Below, piece after piece: positions 25,890-34,673 of a DNA stretch of 64,000 nucleotides (positions are counted from its first letter, which is position 1; each line of letters begins with the position of its first letter). Source of the stretch: Acetobacterium fimetarium (GTDB taxonomy: Bacteria; Bacillota; Clostridia; Eubacteriales; Eubacteriaceae); contig NZ_WJBC01000004.1 of the NCBI RefSeq assembly GCF_014284475.1, forward strand, positions 1 to 64,000. The letters are read 5' to 3'. Position numbers and translations under genes: made by a program. The notes beneath the pieces are model-generated. The model saw only the letters and a program-made list of their open reading frames with translations. It was not told where the DNA came from and ran no database searches.

Positions 25890-27380
25890 CTAGAACAACA
25901 ATAGTGATGGATTCTCCATGTCGGCCTTGATATTCTTTAAGAATTTTGCGCCTTCCATCCCGTCTGCGACACGATGATCAAGATTCAGGGTGATTTTCAT
26001 GACGGATCTTACCATCGGTTCGCCCTGATGCACCCGCAGCCGCTGAACCACCTCACCCACGCTCAGAATGGCGCTGTTGGGGTGATTGATGATGGCCGTG
26101 AATTCCAGAATGCCATGCATGCCGAGATTCGAGATAGAAAATGTGCTGCCCTTGAGGTCTTCCTGAGTCAGGTACTTATGCTTCACCGATTTCAGGGTTT
26201 CTCCCCGACTTTTCACCATTTCAATAAAAGTCATCTCCTGGGCATTTCGGATCACTGGTATAATGATGCCATCCTCGCCATCGACGGCCAATCCCAAATG
26301 CGCGTAAGCATGCGGGATGATGGCATGGTCTTCAAAAGTGCTGTTGATCAGGGGATGTTTCATCAGCGCCCTGGCCGTTGCCATCAATAGAAAATCGGTA
26401 TAGGTGCAGCGATAGTGGGACTGTAATTCAATTTTCTTTGCTATTTTCTTGCGGAGGTCTTTTACTTCCGTCATGTCAATTTCTGTCGTAAGGGTGATCA
26501 CCGCTGTTTCCAGACTGACTTTTACCAGCTGCTCGGCGCTGTTCTGCCGATTTTCCGGGATTGTCATGTTATTTTTTGCATTGTCTGATGTGTTTTTTTC
26601 GAATGTCGTATTTTCAAGCTCACTCATTGGCACCGCTTTGACAATAATCTCATCGCGTAACGGTTCAACTTCACCTTCCACAAATGGTACAAAATCGAGC
26701 TCCGGATTTGGCATCGTTTCCTGTTTGGGGTTTCTGTTTGCATTCCGGGGAACTTCCGTTTTTTTAATCTCATGCTCCTTCGGTTCCGACTTTCTGCCCC
26801 AGCTCTTCGTGGTTTTAGGCTTTCGGGCTTCAGACTTCCTGAGCTCAATTTTCCCGGTCTCCGGTGTCGCTTCTCCTGAAGGATCCGAATAAACATTTTC
26901 GGAATTTCCCGCGATTTCGTCAAGCACAGTCCCGATGACTGCCGGTTCCTTCGAACGGTAATCGGAAGGACCCGGCCGAATGATCACCATCCGACTGACA
27001 TCTTCCAACTGAATCCGACCCTTCTGTCCGGATCCCAGAAGGGTCTGAATGTCGATATCGTGTTCCCTTGCCAGGCGTCGGGCCGCCGGGGTGGCTCTTA
27101 CTTTTCCCAGTCGCGGGTCCTCCTCAGGCTCTGCTGCGGCCTGCTCCTCAATTGCTTCCTGAATTGCTTCCTGAACCGGCTCCGATGGCAGCTCCGCCTG
27201 AATTTCTGCTGCCGATATGACAGTGGCAGTTTCCGGTTTCACTTTTTCACTGTCAGTTGCGGCCATTTCAGTTTCAGCAGGCATCTGAAGTGACGGCTTC
27301 TGTACTGCTTCGCCTTCTGCTCCTGAGTAGCCAGTGGTCACGTCGATCCCTGATTTCGGTAATATTTCTTCTTTTGCCAT
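25890..27380 (-). CDS. acoC: Dihydrolipoamide acyltransferase E2, lipoyl domain deleted
   Basis: E2 of an acetoin/2-oxo-acid dehydrogenase complex, 496 residues. The peripheral-subunit-binding domain is at about 94-130 (VRATPAARRLAREHDIDI ... GRIQLEDV). The catalytic acetyltransferase domain occupies the C-terminal ~220 residues and has the active-site DHRVADG near 470. The N terminus starts like a lipoyl domain (MAKEEILPKSGIDVTTG) but jumps at once to YSGAEGEAVQ, the usual end of that domain. About 55-60 residues with the lipoylated DK lysine are missing. A very long acidic and Pro/Ala/Glu-rich linker follows. The frame is open, so the protein may be made, but it cannot carry lipoate in the normal way. 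Specificity (acetoin versus pyruvate) is inferred from neighbours. Confidence 0.85.
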   Translation of the reverse strand: MAKEEILPKSGIDVTTGYSGAEGEAVQKPSLQMPAETEMAATDSEKVKPETATVISAAEIQAELPSEPVQEAIQEAIEEQAAAEPEEDPRLGKVRATPAARRLAREHDIDIQTLLGSGQKGRIQLEDVSRMVIIRPGPSDYRSKEPAVIGTVLDEIAGNSENVYSDPSGEATPETGKIELRKSEARKPKTTKSWGRKSEPKEHEIKKTEVPRNANRNPKQETMPNPELDFVPFVEGEVEPLRDEIIVKAVPMSELENTTFEKNTSDNAKNNMTIPENRQNSAEQLVKVSLETAVITLTTEIDMTEVKDLRKKIAKKIELQSHYRCTYTDFLLMATARALMKHPLINSTFEDHAIIPHAYAHLGLAVDGEDGIIIPVIRNAQEMTFIEMVKSRGETLKSVKHKYLTQEDLKGSTFSISNLGMHGILEFTAIINHPNSAILSVGEVVQRLRVHQGEPMVRSVMKITLNLDHRVADGMEGAKFLKNIKADMENPSLLLF

Positions 27381-27396
27381 AATATGTCTTTACTCC

Positions 27397-28398
27397 CTAT
27401 TCCCGATTAAGCAGGCGATAAACCCCATGAACAAAATCATTTCTTTGCGGCACCACTGATGCCTCCAGTTCTTTGCTGTAAGGAATCGGCACATCCATCC
27501 CGCACAGCCTGAGAATCGGCGCGTTGAGATAATCAAAAGCTTCGCTTTCCGCGATGCGGGCTGCAATTTCCCCGCCGACGCCACCCGTTTTAGGTGCTTC
27601 ATGGGCCACGATCAGACGTCCTGTTTTGATAACGGATTCCACAATCGGCTGCATATCCATGGGATACAGGGTGACCGGATTGATGATTTCAACTTCAATC
27701 CCCTCTTCTTCCAGAAACGCTGCCGCCTCCATCGCTTTTGCCAGCAGGGTCCCGTAGGCCACAATCGTCACGTCCTTGCCCGGGCGTTCGATCAATGTTT
27801 TTCCGATCTCAATGGTATAATCATCGTCCAGTGGAACCAGCCCCTCGGTTTGATAAAGCGCTTTGGGCTCGATGAAACAGACCGGATTATTGTCGCGGAT
27901 GGCTGCTTTAATCAAACCTTTTGCCTGTGCCGGGGTGGACGGTGTGACCACTTTTAATCCGGGAACATGACACAGCCATGCCTCCAGGCTCTGGGAATGC
28001 TGAGCGCCGGCGCCGTCTCCCGTACCGGCCGGCAAGCGCAGCACCAGCGGGACCTGTGCCTGTCCGCCAAACATGTAATGCATTTTGGCGCCCTGATTGA
28101 CCAGCGCATCCATCCCGAGGGTGACAAAGTCCATATGCATCATTTCACAGACCGGTCTCAGTCCGGTGAGGGCGGCACCGACAGCCGTGCCGACAATCGC
28201 CGCTTCCGATATGGGGGTATCCAGCACCCGTTCTTCGCCGAATTCATCAAGCATCCCGGCCGACAAACCAAATGCACCGCCGTAGCGGCCAATATCTTCA
28301 CCCAAAAAGATGACGGCGTCATCCCGTCGCATTTCTTCCGTCATGCCCAAACGTATGGCATCGCGATACTTCATTTTTTTCATCTCATTTATTTCCAT
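27397..28398 (-). CDS. acoB: Acetoin dehydrogenase-type E1 beta subunit
   Basis: The beta subunit of a thiamine-diphosphate-dependent E1, about 333 residues. Family features are FLGEDIGRYGGAFGLSAGML near the N terminus, the transketolase-type pyrimidine-binding fold, and a C-terminal transketolase domain (IVAYGTLLAKAMEAAAFL). The start is set at the ATG at 28398, 6 bases after GAGGGG; the adjacent ATG at 28401 is also possible. It follows acoA by about 10 bases and precedes acoC by 16 bases. With acoA it forms the alpha2beta2 E1 that decarboxylates acetoin or a 2-oxo acid and passes the acyl group to E2. Confidence 0.88.
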   Translation of the reverse strand: MEINEMKKMKYRDAIRLGMTEEMRRDDAVIFLGEDIGRYGGAFGLSAGMLDEFGEERVLDTPISEAAIVGTAVGAALTGLRPVCEMMHMDFVTLGMDALVNQGAKMHYMFGGQAQVPLVLRLPAGTGDGAGAQHSQSLEAWLCHVPGLKVVTPSTPAQAKGLIKAAIRDNNPVCFIEPKALYQTEGLVPLDDDYTIEIGKTLIERPGKDVTIVAYGTLLAKAMEAAAFLEEEGIEVEIINPVTLYPMDMQPIVESVIKTGRLIVAHEAPKTGGVGGEIAARIAESEAFDYLNAPILRLCGMDVPIPYSKELEASVVPQRNDFVHGVYRLLNRE

Positions 28399-28408
28399 CA
28401 TTAACCCC

Positions 28409-29371
28409 TCACGCGTATACATCTTCTAAAACTGTGGTAATATCGGGTTCCAGACTTTCCAACGCAAATTCTGCCGCCTGCTCAATCGAGCTTTTCGCTT
28501 CACCTTCGATGGTTTCCAGCTGTTTGCCGGTAAAAACGCGATTTTCCTGAAGATATTTTTTCAGTCTGAAAAGCGGATCTTTTTCCTGCCACTGCTGAAC
28601 CTCTTCGGTACTGCGATAAACCTGTGGATCGTCACTGGAATGGCCACAGAAACGATATGTTTTTGCTTCCACCAGCACCGGGCCTCTGCCCGCCCTGGCA
28701 TAGCGCAGTGATTTTGTCATGACATCGTAAATTTCAAGAAAGTCGGTGCCGTCAATCGTCAGGCCGGGAATGTTATAGCCCGCACCGCGATCCGAAATAT
28801 TCTCAATGTTCATATGTTTTGCGATTGGCGTCGACATGCCGTAAAGATTGTTTTCAATCAAAAAGACGATGGGCAGTTTCCAGACGGAGGCCAGATTCAT
28901 TGCTTCGTGAAAGCTGCCTTCATTGGTTGCGCCGTCACCGGCAAAACACAGAACAACCTGCCCCGTTTTTTTATGCTTCTGGGTCAATGCCGCGCCGCAG
29001 GACAGCGTAAATCCGCCGCCGACGATGCCGTTGGCTCCGATATTTCCGTTTAGCACATCGGCGATGTGCAGGGAGCCGCCCTTGCCCTTGCAGTAACCGG
29101 TTGATTTTCCCAGCAGTTCCGCCATCATCAGATTGACATCCAGTCCAAAGCCGATGGCCTGGGCATGTCCGCGATGGGTCATCGAAACCAGATCGCCTTT
29201 TTCCAGAGCCAGACCGGATACGACCCCGGTTGCTTCTTCGCCCTTTGAAAGATAAACCGTTTCATCAATAATTCCCCTTTTTAGAAGATCCTCGACTTTC
29301 TCTTCGAAAAAGCGGGCCTGGTTCATTTTATAATACATTCTTAATAGAATTTCTTCTGATAATTCAATCAT
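28409..29371 (-). CDS. acoA: Acetoin dehydrogenase-type E1 alpha subunit
   Basis: The alpha subunit of the thiamine-diphosphate-dependent E1, 320 residues from ATG 29371 (GGAGG 5 bases upstream). The cofactor motif GDGATNEGSFHEAMN ... IENN is complete, and GKGGSLHIAD is typical of acetoin-dehydrogenase and related E1 alpha proteins. The operon acoA-acoB-acoC lacks an E3 (dihydrolipoamide dehydrogenase) and a lipoate ligase in this window, so those must be supplied elsewhere. A pyruvate dehydrogenase-like substrate cannot be excluded. No AcoR-type activator or sigma-54 promoter is visible upstream. Confidence 0.9.
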   Translation of the reverse strand: MIELSEEILLRMYYKMNQARFFEEKVEDLLKRGIIDETVYLSKGEEATGVVSGLALEKGDLVSMTHRGHAQAIGFGLDVNLMMAELLGKSTGYCKGKGGSLHIADVLNGNIGANGIVGGGFTLSCGAALTQKHKKTGQVVLCFAGDGATNEGSFHEAMNLASVWKLPIVFLIENNLYGMSTPIAKHMNIENISDRGAGYNIPGLTIDGTDFLEIYDVMTKSLRYARAGRGPVLVEAKTYRFCGHSSDDPQVYRSTEEVQQWQEKDPLFRLKKYLQENRVFTGKQLETIEGEAKSSIEQAAEFALESLEPDITTVLEDVYA

Positions 29372-29425
29372 GGTTTCCTCCACGTTCTCACATTCTGTTC
29401 AATATGGTGAATAATCCTATCTTTC

Positions 29426-29454
29426 ATTATATCTTTTTTTTCCCAATAAATAAA
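29426..29454 (-). promoter_or_regulatory. acoA: Putative acoA promoter
   Basis: A perfect TATAAT (29426-29431, minus) has TTTATT 17 bases upstream. Another candidate, TTGACA at 29472-29477 with a 17-base spacer to TTTATT, overlaps it. Either would start about 40-90 bases before the acoA start. No -24/-12 sigma-54 pattern is visible. Confidence 0.45.
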
Positions 29455-29537
29455 GAATGAAGCAAAAACTATGTCAAATAACGACTTTTTTTGGTTCATT
29501 CTTATATTTGTTTAATAATCTTTTAATTTTTCTCGTG

Positions 29538-30245
29538 TTACTGATGCTTTTTTTCAAGTTGTCTGATGATGGCTTCAGCAATAATCAGATCTTCCGGCGT
29601 CGTGATTTTTATGTTCGAATAATCGCCGCTGACGATTTTGACAGGATAACCAAGCCGTTCAACCAGAAAGGCGTCATCGGTTCCGGCAATCCCCATCTCG
29701 ATCGCTTGTTGATGGGCTTTTTTTAACAGCGTGTATTCGAAAGTCTGGGGGGTCTGGATTTCCACCAGGTAATTTCGGTCTGGCGTGCTTTCCACAAAGC
29801 CCTGATCGTCGATGATCTTGATGGTGTTTTTCGCCGGCACACCCACGACCGTTGCCCCATACCGGCTGGTTTCATGGATACTCTTTTCAATCACCGCTTG
29901 CTGAATCATCGGTCTGGCGCCATCGTGAGTCATGACTATCGCTGTTTGGGGTGCCACCGCCATCAGCCCGTTATAGACGGATTCCTGTCTGGTTCTGCCG
30001 CCGGCAACCAGTTTGACCTTCGCATAACGATCGGGTTTTAGCACCTCGCGCCGGCAGATTTCAAATTCGTCCTGGTTGATGACCAGAATGATTTCATCAA
30101 TCAGCGGGCACTGCTCAAATGCATCCAGAGTATAGGCCAGAACCGGCTTCTGCTTGATCTTCAAATACTGCTTGTTGACCGGGGCATTCATCCGGCTGCC
30201 TTGCCCTGCTGCCGGAATAATGACACTGGTTAATCGTCTTTCCAT
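29538..30245 (-). CDS. ispD: 2-C-methyl-D-erythritol 4-phosphate cytidylyltransferase
   Basis: IspD joins CTP to 2-C-methylerythritol 4-phosphate in the non-mevalonate isoprenoid pathway. The 235 residues have the nucleotide-binding signature VIIPAAGQGSRMN, the family motif VMTHDGARPMI near residue 105, and the C-terminal GTDDAFLVERLGYPV. Length is standard. It is the last gene of the leftward pspC-tsaE-ispD group, 10 bases after tsaE, and is followed by a 165-base gap before the separately promoted aco operon. Confidence 0.95.
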   Translation of the reverse strand: MERRLTSVIIPAAGQGSRMNAPVNKQYLKIKQKPVLAYTLDAFEQCPLIDEIILVINQDEFEICRREVLKPDRYAKVKLVAGGRTRQESVYNGLMAVAPQTAIVMTHDGARPMIQQAVIEKSIHETSRYGATVVGVPAKNTIKIIDDQGFVESTPDRNYLVEIQTPQTFEYTLLKKAHQQAIEMGIAGTDDAFLVERLGYPVKIVSGDYSNIKITTPEDLIIAEAIIRQLEKKHQ

Positions 30246-30255
30246 ATTTTCCGCC

Positions 30256-30717
30256 TCAGATTGTATTCAGAATTTCCATTATTTCAGGATCGTCTGTCTC
30301 GAGAACAATTTCCCGCTGATCCGGTGTCGCCACTGCGGATTTCAGCGTAATCTCCAGTTTATGTTCAAACACGTCATCCGCAAGTAGATCCGGCCACTCC
30401 AGAATCAGGGTTCCCCCCAGATTGAGGTAATCCTCAAAGCCCATTTCGTAAAGTTCATCGCCGTCCTGAAGACGGTAGAGATCAAAATGAAAAATCCGGG
30501 CGGGATCGCCATACTCATTGACAATGGTATAGGTGGGACTCGTCACTTCGTCATCGATTCCCATTCCTTTGACAAAGCCCTTGGAAAAGACCGTTTTACC
30601 GGCACCCATTTCGCCGCGCAGGAAAACAACCAGGGGGAAGCTGAATGCTTCCCCCAGTCGTTTCCCAAAATCATAGGTTTCCTGACTTGATTTTGTTTTG
30701 ATTGTTTTTGATAGCAT
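30256..30717 (-). CDS. tsaE: tRNA threonylcarbamoyladenosine biosynthesis ATPase
   Basis: TsaE (YjeE) is the ATPase that assists TsaB-TsaD in forming t6A37 on ANN-decoding tRNAs. The 153 residues have Walker A RGEMGAGKTVF near 34-44, the TSPTYTIVNEY segment and the LILEWPD Walker-B region. The length is usual. It lies 2 bases after the PspC gene and 10 bases before ispD, so it is co-transcribed with them. The tsaB and tsaD partners are not in this window. Confidence 0.95.
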   Translation of the reverse strand: MLSKTIKTKSSQETYDFGKRLGEAFSFPLVVFLRGEMGAGKTVFSKGFVKGMGIDDEVTSPTYTIVNEYGDPARIFHFDLYRLQDGDELYEMGFEDYLNLGGTLILEWPDLLADDVFEHKLEITLKSAVATPDQREIVLETDDPEIMEILNTI

Positions 30718-30719
30718 TA

Positions 30720-31034
30720 TTAATGAACCTTCTCCGATGTTTTTTCACTGGCATTCACTTCAGCGTCGGGATGATCATCCGCTTCATCATCGACGATTTC
30801 ATAATCAACTTCGACCACGCCCTGCTGCTCAATGCGGTCTCGGTCCGGCAGCACAAGAACCAGCACAATGTAGATCACGATGCTTAAAATTCCGGGCACA
30901 ACTCTCAGCACAAAGGGCAACAGAAGCAGAACTCTGAACACCCATGGATTGACATGGCAGTAATCACCAATACCAGCGCAGACACCGGCGATAATTCCGC
31001 TTTCTCTATTTCTCATCAAACGTTTCTTCATCAT
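30720..31034 (-). CDS. PspC domain membrane protein
   Basis: A 104-residue protein with a PspC domain: an N-terminal basic segment with GIIAGVCAGIGDYCHVNPWV and a hydrophobic pair of helices at about 30-65 (VFRVLLLLPFVLRVVPGILSI). An acidic C-terminal tail follows. PspC-type proteins respond to envelope stress. It begins the pspC-tsaE-ispD group; a functional link with tsaE is not evident beyond shared transcription. Confidence 0.85.
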   Translation of the reverse strand: MMKKRLMRNRESGIIAGVCAGIGDYCHVNPWVFRVLLLLPFVLRVVPGILSIVIYIVLVLVLPDRDRIEQQGVVEVDYEIVDDEADDHPDAEVNASEKTSEKVH

Positions 31035-31075
31035 TCTTCCAATCTTTTAAAAATCATCCGACTTCATCGGCAGAA

Positions 31076-32305
31076 CTATTTCTGCCGATAGGTCGACATA
31101 AACCGTTCCAGCCGATCCATCGTTTCGGTTAAATCTCCCGGATGCGGCAAAAACACAATTCTGAAATGATCCTGGTTGGGCCAGTTGAACCCGGTTCCCT
31201 GAACCATCAGCACGCGTTCTTCCTTCAGGAAATCCACCGCAAACTGCGTATCGCTTTTGATATTGAACATCTCTTTATCAATTTTGGGGAAAGTGTAAAA
31301 ACCGGCTTCCGGCTTGGTACAGGACAAACCCGGAATGGCATTGACCCGTTCGTAGACAATCCGCCTTTGTTCAAACAGACGGCCGCCGGGCTTGAGCAGA
31401 TCATTCAGACTCTGATAACCGCCCAGAGCGGTCTGAATCACATGCTGTCCCGGTACATTGGAACACAGCCGCATATTGGCCAGCATTTTTATTCCTTCAA
31501 TATAGTCCCCGGCGTTTTCTCGGTTGCCGGTTATGATCATCCAGCCGACCCGGAATCCGGGAATGCGGTGGGATTTAGAAAGACTGTTGAGGGTTACCAC
31601 CAGCACTTCATCCGTCAGGGTTGCCATCGGGGTATGAACGGCCCCATCATAAAGAATTTTATCGTATACTTCATCCGCAAAAATGATCAGATCATTTTCA
31701 ACGGCCATTTTAACAATGCCCTCCAGAATTTCTTTGGGATACAGCGCTCCGGTTGGATTGTTGGGGTTGATCACCACAATGCCTTTGGTATTGGGTGTAA
31801 TCTTGCTTCTCATATCTTCAAGATCGGGATACCATTTTGATTCTTCATCACAGGTATAATAAACGGCCGTCCCGCCAGCCAGGTTGACAGCAGCCGACCA
31901 CAACGGATAATCTGGACATGGAACCAGTATTTCATCGCCGTCATCCAGCAGCGCCTGCATACAGAACAGAATCAGCTCGCTGGCACCATTGCCGAGAAAG
32001 ACATCGTCCACGGTCAAATCCATGATTCCTTTGGTCTGATAATGCTGCACAATCGCTTTGCGGGCCGAGAATATTCCCTGGGAATTGGAATACCCTTCGG
32101 CATCTTTGATATTATATTTCATATCGTAAACAATTTCATCCGGTGCCATTAAATTAAAGGGTGCAGTATTGCCGGTATTGAGCATGATAATGTCAATTCC
32201 TTCCCGTTGCATACGGTCCGCCGCTTCAACCACCGGTCCTCTAATATCATAACAAACGTTGTCCAATTTCCTCGACTTCTTCACAGCTTTCATCACTACA
32301 CTCAA
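31076..32305 (-). CDS. Pyridoxal-phosphate aminotransferase (AlaA-like)
   Basis: A class I/II aminotransferase of 409 residues. Visible features are the cofactor-binding lysine in SLSKSHRIPGFRVGW near 246, the VVINPNNPTGALY stretch near 178, and the FADEVYDKI segment with the PLP-ring aspartate near 212. The sequence is closest in feel to the AlaA/AlaC group (pyruvate-glutamate transaminases), but the substrate cannot be fixed from sequence. It lies downstream of the YerC/TrpR-like gene with a 42-base gap and the two probably share a transcript. Confidence 0.88.
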   Translation of the reverse strand: MSVVMKAVKKSRKLDNVCYDIRGPVVEAADRMQREGIDIIMLNTGNTAPFNLMAPDEIVYDMKYNIKDAEGYSNSQGIFSARKAIVQHYQTKGIMDLTVDDVFLGNGASELILFCMQALLDDGDEILVPCPDYPLWSAAVNLAGGTAVYYTCDEESKWYPDLEDMRSKITPNTKGIVVINPNNPTGALYPKEILEGIVKMAVENDLIIFADEVYDKILYDGAVHTPMATLTDEVLVVTLNSLSKSHRIPGFRVGWMIITGNRENAGDYIEGIKMLANMRLCSNVPGQHVIQTALGGYQSLNDLLKPGGRLFEQRRIVYERVNAIPGLSCTKPEAGFYTFPKIDKEMFNIKSDTQFAVDFLKEERVLMVQGTGFNWPNQDHFRIVFLPHPGDLTETMDRLERFMSTYRQK

Positions 32306-32347
32306 CTCCTTTAATTTTAAATTTTAAATAAGATTAGGCCCTGCATA

Positions 32348-32632
32348 CTATTTTTGATTGTTTTTCATTTTTTCAATGACGGAACGATAGCCTTTTCCGT
32401 ATTTCAGGCAACGGTTTACCCGGCTGATCGTGGCAGAGCTTGCGCCGGTACTTTTCTCCACATCAATAAACGTTTTTCCCTGAGACAACAGATAAGCAAT
32501 CTCGAAACGATGCGCCATATCTTCAATTTCTTTGATGGTGCAAAGATCTTCCAATAACAGATTGCATTCTTCTTCTGTTTCAAGGGCCAGTATTGCCTGC
32601 GCCAGAGCATGTCGCTTCATATTTTCTTCCAT
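32348..32632 (-). CDS. YerC/YecD family TrpR-like regulator
   Basis: A 94-residue protein of the YerC/YecD TrpR-related group. The helix-turn-helix is at about 55-80 (SQGKTFIDVEKSTGASSATISRVNR). ATG 32632 has AGGA 6 bases upstream. In other Firmicutes such proteins accompany amino acid metabolism genes; here the following gene is an aminotransferase, so local regulation of it, or autoregulation, is plausible. It is divergent from cysS. Confidence 0.9.
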   Translation of the reverse strand: MEENMKRHALAQAILALETEEECNLLLEDLCTIKEIEDMAHRFEIAYLLSQGKTFIDVEKSTGASSATISRVNRCLKYGKGYRSVIEKMKNNQK

Positions 32633-32690
32633 GGAGCATCCTCATCATTTCCTGTCATTCCAGAAATTTCTCTCTAAAAAATTTTATCCA

Positions 32691-32721
32691 TTGACACTTA
32701 ATCTTATCTTTAGTGTATAAT
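32691..32721 (+). promoter_or_regulatory. cysS: Putative cysS promoter
   Basis: Consensus hexamers TTGACA (32691-32696) and TATAAT (32716-32721) are separated by 19 bases, slightly longer than optimal. They lie about 50 bases upstream of the cysS start, in the region divergent from the YerC-like gene. No T-box leader is visible. Confidence 0.6.
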
Positions 32722-32772
32722 GTATTATCATAACACACTCAAGTTAAGAAATAAAACGAAAGGTTAAAATTT

Positions 32773-34170
32773 ATGAAATTATATAATACCCTCACACAAA
32801 AAAAAGAAACATTCGTGCCGATTGAGGCTGGAAAGGTGCGAATGTACTCTTGCGGTCCGACTGTATATAATTATTTTCATATTGGCAATGCCCGTCCCTT
32901 TATCGTCTTTGACGTGCTGCGCCGATTTTTAGAATATACCGGTTATGAAGTGACCTTCATTCAGAACTTTACTGATGTTGACGACAAAATTATCAATCGG
33001 AGCCATGAAGAGGGCATCTCCCCCCAGGCGGTTTCCGAAAAATACATCCGGGAATATTTTGTCGATGCCGATGCTCTGGGCATCAAGCGCGCATCGCTCC
33101 ATCCCAAAGTCAGCGAGCACATCCCGGAAATCATTCAGATGATCAAAACCCTGGAAGAAAAGGGACTGGCCTATAATATTGGCGGCAACGTCTACTATCG
33201 GGTGGACCATTTCAGGGATTACGGCAAGCTTTCAAAGCAGTCCATTGAGGATTTGAAATCCGGCGCCCGTATCGACATCAACGATGAAAAACAGAGTCCC
33301 CTGGACTTCGCACTCTGGAAGAAGAAGAAGGAAGGGGAGCCCTACTGGGAAAGCCCCTGGGGCCAGGGCCGTCCGGGATGGCATATCGAATGTTCAGCGA
33401 TGTCGCGAAAGCACCTGGGCGAGACCATCGATATCCACGGCGGCGGACAGGATCTCATTTTTCCCCACCATGAAAATGAAATTGCCCAATCCGAAGGTTC
33501 CTGCGGCAAGCCGTTTGCCAATTACTGGGTGCACAATGGCTACATCAATATCAACAATGAAAAAATGTCCAAATCAAAAGGCAATTTTTTCACGGTCAGA
33601 GATATTGCCAAAACCTTTGACCTGGAAGTCGTGAGAATGTTTTTGCTGATGGCCCATTACCGCAGCCCGGTCAATTTCAGCGAGCCCTTGCTGCAGCAGG
33701 CGCAAACGGCTCTTGAGCGCCTCTACACCGCCAAATACCAGATGCTTTTTCTGCTGGAAAAAGCGGTTGCCGCGACGGCTTCTGAAGATGAGATCCGCTG
33801 GATCACCGCTCTGGACAAATACAAAAAATCCTATATCGAAGCGATGGAGGATGATCTCAATACCGCCGATGCCATTTCAGTCATTTTTGAGCTGGTCCGG
33901 GAGCTCAACACTTTCCTTGATGAAAACTCCTCGAAACCGGCGATTCTGGCAGCGCAGGCGCTTTTTGGCGAACTCACGACGGTTCTGGGCCTTGCTGTCA
34001 AGGAGAAAGAAACCAGTCTTGATGCTGACGTTGAAGCCCTGATTGAACAACGCCAGGCGGCCCGAAAAGCAAAAGATTTCAAAAGATCGGATGAAATCCG
34101 TGATCAACTTCTGGCCATGGGCATTGTCCTGGAAGATACCCGGGAAGGTGTTAAATGGAAAAAAGCCTGA
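32773..34170 (+). CDS. cysS: Cysteinyl-tRNA synthetase
   Basis: The 465-residue enzyme charges tRNA-Cys. Signatures are the zinc-site Cys28 in [17 protein letters not shown] with the HIGH-type HIGN, the second zinc Cys in HIECSAM near 208, the [16 protein letters not shown] motif near 227-242, and KMSKSKGN near 265-272. The length is standard. AAAGG lies upstream of the ATG. The gene overlaps mrnC by 16 bases and they are translated together, a very common pairing in Firmicutes. Confidence 0.98.
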   Translation: MKLYNTLTQKKETFVPIEAGKVRMYSCGPTVYNYFHIGNARPFIVFDVLRRFLEYTGYEVTFIQNFTDVDDKIINRSHEEGISPQAVSEKYIREYFVDADALGIKRASLHPKVSEHIPEIIQMIKTLEEKGLAYNIGGNVYYRVDHFRDYGKLSKQSIEDLKSGARIDINDEKQSPLDFALWKKKKEGEPYWESPWGQGRPGWHIECSAMSRKHLGETIDIHGGGQDLIFPHHENEIAQSEGSCGKPFANYWVHNGYININNEKMSKSKGNFFTVRDIAKTFDLEVVRMFLLMAHYRSPVNFSEPLLQQAQTALERLYTAKYQMLFLLEKAVAATASEDEIRWITALDKYKKSYIEAMEDDLNTADAISVIFELVRELNTFLDENSSKPAILAAQALFGELTTVLGLAVKEKETSLDADVEALIEQRQAARKAKDFKRSDEIRDQLLAMGIVLEDTREGVKWKKA

Positions 34171-34610
34171 CCGACCTTGAGATCATCAAAGCGGCTATCG
34201 AGAAGCCCTTTACAAAAATTCAGGCGGGAGCCATGAATCCGCTGGCTCTGGCCTATATCGGGGACGGCATCTTTTCGGATGCGGTCCGGAAATACCTGAT
34301 CGGATGCGGCCACCAGAATGTGAACTTCATGACCAAGACCTCGGTAAAATATGTCCGCGCCAGTGCCCAGTCGCTGGTCATTCACACCCTGATTCCGGAG
34401 CTGACGGAAGAAGAACACCGGATCGTGAAACGCGGGAGAAACACCTCCTCCCAGGTTCCCAAAAATGCCAAAGCATCTGATTATCGCTACGCCACCGGTT
34501 TTGAGGCCCTGATCGGCTACCTCCACCTCAGCGGCGCGTCTTCCCGTCTTGAACAGCTGCTCCTCAAAAGCATTGACATCATCAATCAGCAGCTTGATTC
34601 TAAAAAATAA
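34155..34610 (+). CDS. mrnC: Mini-ribonuclease III
   Basis: MrnC is an RNase III-like enzyme without a dsRNA-binding domain that matures 23S rRNA. The 151 residues have the characteristic [18 protein letters not shown] near 32-48 and a C-terminal [19 protein letters not shown], which hold the acidic residues of the active site. The gene starts inside cysS and ends before a bidirectional terminator. Length and position are typical. Confidence 0.95.
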   Translation: MEKSLTDLEIIKAAIEKPFTKIQAGAMNPLALAYIGDGIFSDAVRKYLIGCGHQNVNFMTKTSVKYVRASAQSLVIHTLIPELTEEEHRIVKRGRNTSSQVPKNAKASDYRYATGFEALIGYLHLSGASSRLEQLLLKSIDIINQQLDSKK

Positions 34611-34617
34611 TAACCAT

Positions 34618-34664
34618 AAAAAAAAAGCGCCCTGAAAAGAAAATTCTTTTCAGGGCGCTTTGTG
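34618..34664. terminator. Bidirectional terminator between mrnC and the MATE gene
   Basis: GCGCCCTGAAAAG (34627-34639) pairs perfectly with CTTTTCAGGGCGC (34646-34658) around 6 bases. Nine A's precede the stem, so the minus strand has an excellent T-run; the plus strand has a shorter one. It separates the convergent mrnC and MATE transcripts. Confidence 0.92.
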
Positions 34665-34673
34665 TTGCTGCAT

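Noticed and set aside
29372-29537. Sigma-54 promoter before acoA
   Set aside because: acetoin operons often use one, but no GG-N10-GC pattern with the usual flanks is seen.
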